From Caulobacter sp. (lineage in GTDB: Bacteria > Pseudomonadota > Alphaproteobacteria > Caulobacterales > Caulobacteraceae), in the NCBI GenBank assembly GCA_019636175.1, contig JAHBYC010000020.1, forward strand, positions 1-50,061: 50,061 nucleotides of DNA, read 5' to 3'. The notes beneath the pieces are model-generated. The model was not told the origin of the DNA. It saw only the letters and a list, made by a program, of their open reading frames with translations, and did no database searches. Numbering within the stretch: position 1 is the stretch's first letter; every line of letters begins with the position of its first letter. Position numbers and translations under genes: made by a program. Positions 48,760-50,061 of the stretch are shown here, in pieces.

Positions 48760-49292
48760 CCAGCGGGAATCCGCACCCCCGTGCAGGCCGGTTTCGGCCC
48801 CCCGCCCCAGATTTCACTGTCGGGGGCCCAGCCGCTGGCGCCGCCGGCCTCCAGCTTGCTCCAGCCGTTCTCGGCCTTGACCTGGGAGGCCACCGCCCCC
48901 GAGCGAAGAAAGGCGACCACCTTGGCGCCTTCGCGGGGCTCGGCCAGCAGCGGCAGATCGCCCGGCTTGACCCGCATGGCGGTCCGGCTGCCATCGACCA
49001 TCTGTTCCTTCAGCCAGGCCTCGCCGCCGTCGGGGCCGCGCACCTTCCGCCACTCGCGGCTCTCGGCCACCACCATCACCGGCATGCGGCGCACCCGCCA
49101 GACCCAGAGGATTCGCTGGTCGAGGCTCGGACCATTGCGGGCGTTCACCTCGCCGGACTTGAGGGCCACGAACCTGGGCACCGGAAAGCCCGACGGCGTC
49201 TTGCACCGCTGGGTCTCCCCCTCGCCGCAGGCGGCCAGCAGGACGCAGGCCCCGACGGCGGCGAGACTCAGCGGCGGGCGGCGCATCGGCAT
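48756..49292 (-). CDS. Bacterial SH3-domain lipoprotein
   Basis: A 178-residue exported protein. MPMRRPPLSLAAVGACVLLA followed by AC is a lipoprotein signal (lipobox LLAAC). Two SH3-like units follow: FVALKSGEVNARNGPSLDQR with REWRKVRGPDGGEAWLKEQM, and LPLLAEPREGAKVVAFLRSG with NGWSKLEAGGASGWAPDSEI. Such domains bind peptidoglycan or proteins in the periplasm. The start at 49292 has GGAGA eight bases upstream. It is divergent from the D-2-hydroxyacid dehydrogenase, with two palindromes between, and its end overlaps the fabA promoter candidate. Confidence 0.87.
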   Translation of the reverse strand: MPMRRPPLSLAAVGACVLLAACGEGETQRCKTPSGFPVPRFVALKSGEVNARNGPSLDQRILWVWRVRRMPVMVVAESREWRKVRGPDGGEAWLKEQMVDGSRTAMRVKPGDLPLLAEPREGAKVVAFLRSGAVASQVKAENGWSKLEAGGASGWAPDSEIWGGGPKPACTGVRIPAG

Positions 49293-49329
49293 TGAAGGGT
49301 CTCCAGCGGTCCGGCGGCGCGCCGGCCAT

Positions 49330-49352
49330 CGGACAATTGTCCGCCTTAAGGC
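49330..49352. promoter_or_regulatory. Two abutting perfect palindromes in a divergent promoter
   Basis: CGGACAATTGTCCG (49330-49343) and GCCTTAAGGC (49343-49352) share one base. They lie in the 187-base region between the SH3 lipoprotein gene and the dehydrogenase gene. The first has the length and symmetry of a dimeric regulator's operator. Confidence 0.5.
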
Positions 49353-49479
49353 GCCGCGCCGGTGTGAATCTTGCGTTAAAAACGTATCCGGCGCCGCAAT
49401 TGGGTTCCACTGGCGGCTGTCGCGCTCTATCTGTCGGACGGCGCCCGAACGGGCGGCGCTCGCTTGCCCGGAATGCGTT

Positions 49480-50061
49480 ATGGCCGTCAAGAGACCCAAG
49501 GTTATCGTCACCCGCAAATTGCCGGACCCGGTGGAAACCCGGATGCGGGAGCTTTTTGACACCGAACTGAACGTCAGTGATGCGCCTATGGGCGGCGAAC
49601 AGCTGCTCGACGCCCTGTCGCGCGCCGACGTCCTGGTGCCGACCATCACCGACCGCCTGGATTCGCGCCTGCTGTCGCGGGCCGGCCCCAATATGAAGCT
49701 GATCGCCAACTTCGGGGCCGGGGTCGACAATATCGACGTCGCCACCGCCAACCAGCGCGGCATCATTGTCACCAACACCCCCGGCGTGCTGACCGAGGAC
49801 ACCGCCGACCTGACCATGGGCCTGATCATGGCCTCCAGCCGCCGCGTCGTCGAAGGGGCCAATGTGGTCCAGAGCGGCGATTTCTCCGGCTGGTCGCCGA
49901 CCTGGATGCTGGGTCGCCGCATCTGGGGCAAGCGCCTGGGGATCATCGGCATGGGCCGCATTGGCCAGGCCCTGGCCCGCCGCGCCAAGGCGTTCGGCCT
50001 GTCGATCCACTACCACAACCGCAAGCCGGTCAGCAGCCGCATCGCCGACGAGCTGGAGGCC
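49480..50061 (+). CDS. D-2-hydroxyacid dehydrogenase (glyoxylate/hydroxypyruvate reductase), 5' part
   Basis: 194 codons are visible and the frame leaves the window open. MAVKRPKVIVTRKLPDPVET begins the catalytic domain. ANFGAGVDNIDVATANQRGI and VTNTPGVLTEDTADLTMGLI are typical of the glyoxylate/hydroxypyruvate reductase (GyaR/GhrB) group. The NAD-binding motif GIIGMGRIGQALARRAKAFG starts the cofactor domain, followed by HYHNRKPV (the basic residues suggest NADP use). The catalytic Arg/Glu/His lie beyond the window. Upstream is a palindromic region shared with the SH3 lipoprotein gene. Confidence 0.92.
   Translation, partial: MAVKRPKVIVTRKLPDPVETRMRELFDTELNVSDAPMGGEQLLDALSRADVLVPTITDRLDSRLLSRAGPNMKLIANFGAGVDNIDVATANQRGIIVTNTPGVLTEDTADLTMGLIMASSRRVVEGANVVQSGDFSGWSPTWMLGRRIWGKRLGIIGMGRIGQALARRAKAFGLSIHYHNRKPVSSRIADELEA

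Noticed and set aside
49381-49408. GGAAC ... CGTT on the minus strand upstream of the SH3 lipoprotein gene as an EcfG promoter
   Set aside because: The spacer is 19 bases; EcfG promoters need about 16-17.
1-50061. CRISPR array, rRNA or tRNA genes, prophage, plasmid origin
   Set aside because: No regularly spaced direct repeats, no tRNA cloverleafs or rRNA cores, and no integrase, capsid or replication genes were seen on either strand.

Overview
The window looks like chromosomal DNA of a high-GC alphaproteobacterium, most probably Caulobacteraceae (Caulobacter, Phenylobacterium or Brevundimonas type). Reasons: very strong GC bias at third codon positions, a perfect CtrA box (TTAA-N7-TTAAC), EcfG-type stress promoters (GGAAC-N16/17-CGTT), a CenR-like response regulator, an HWE-family kinase, an ECF sigma/ChrR pair, an ftsK-lolA pair and an intracellular PHB depolymerase. 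I see no rRNA, tRNA, CRISPR array, phage or insertion sequence. It reads as ordinary core chromosome with several unusual local structures.

Layout. 1-6.8 kb: 5' part of serC with a two-hairpin leader, a DMT exporter, a small membrane protein, a divergent pair (small helical protein and hybrid histidine kinase) sharing a CtrA box, a secreted small protein and a nucleotidyltransferase-like gene. 6-12 kb: thiD translationally coupled to a periplasmic M16 peptidase, then a stress block (DUF1328, Fe-SOD, YqjE-like holin-fold protein, DUF883) with two clear EcfG promoters. 11.7-18 kb: HWE kinase with receiver, class III CoA-transferase, DUF4142 lipoprotein, L,D-transpeptidase divergent from a CenR-like regulator, xthA, and a candidate small RNA. 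18-22.8 kb: lolA, ftsK, ChrR-like anti-sigma and ECF sigma factor. 22.9-31 kb: phaZ, a YgjP-type metallopeptidase, a thiE-like gene, yggS, and an ABC transporter whose permease is fused to an M1 peptidase. 31-39.5 kb: a double winged-helix orphan, a second DUF1328 gene, a GNAT-fold enzyme, threonine dehydratase, FKBP isomerase, purU, argE, an XRE/DUF2975 pair and two small membrane proteins. 39.6-44.6 kb: an EmrA/EmrB/EmrB/TetR efflux operon with two matching candidate operators. 44.6-50 kb: fabA-fabB-(FAD oxidoreductase)-fabI, an SH3 lipoprotein and the 5' part of a D-2-hydroxyacid dehydrogenase.

The most interesting items are: (i) an FAD oxidoreductase inside the fabA/B/I cluster whose D-amino-acid-oxidase signature motifs are in circularly permuted order; (ii) two copies of a ~120 bp element that folds as a four-way junction, with side hairpins that differ in sequence but keep pairing; (iii) a set of four EcfG-like promoters in front of small stress-type membrane proteins; (iv) a perfect CtrA box between a small helical protein and a hybrid kinase; (v) paired operator-like palindromes, one lying between the -35 and -10 of the efflux operon promoter; (vi) a compact candidate sRNA with a CCCCUC loop; (vii) a 12-bp stem that would bury the GTG start of the GNAT gene. 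All calls come from reading the sequence. No database search was run.
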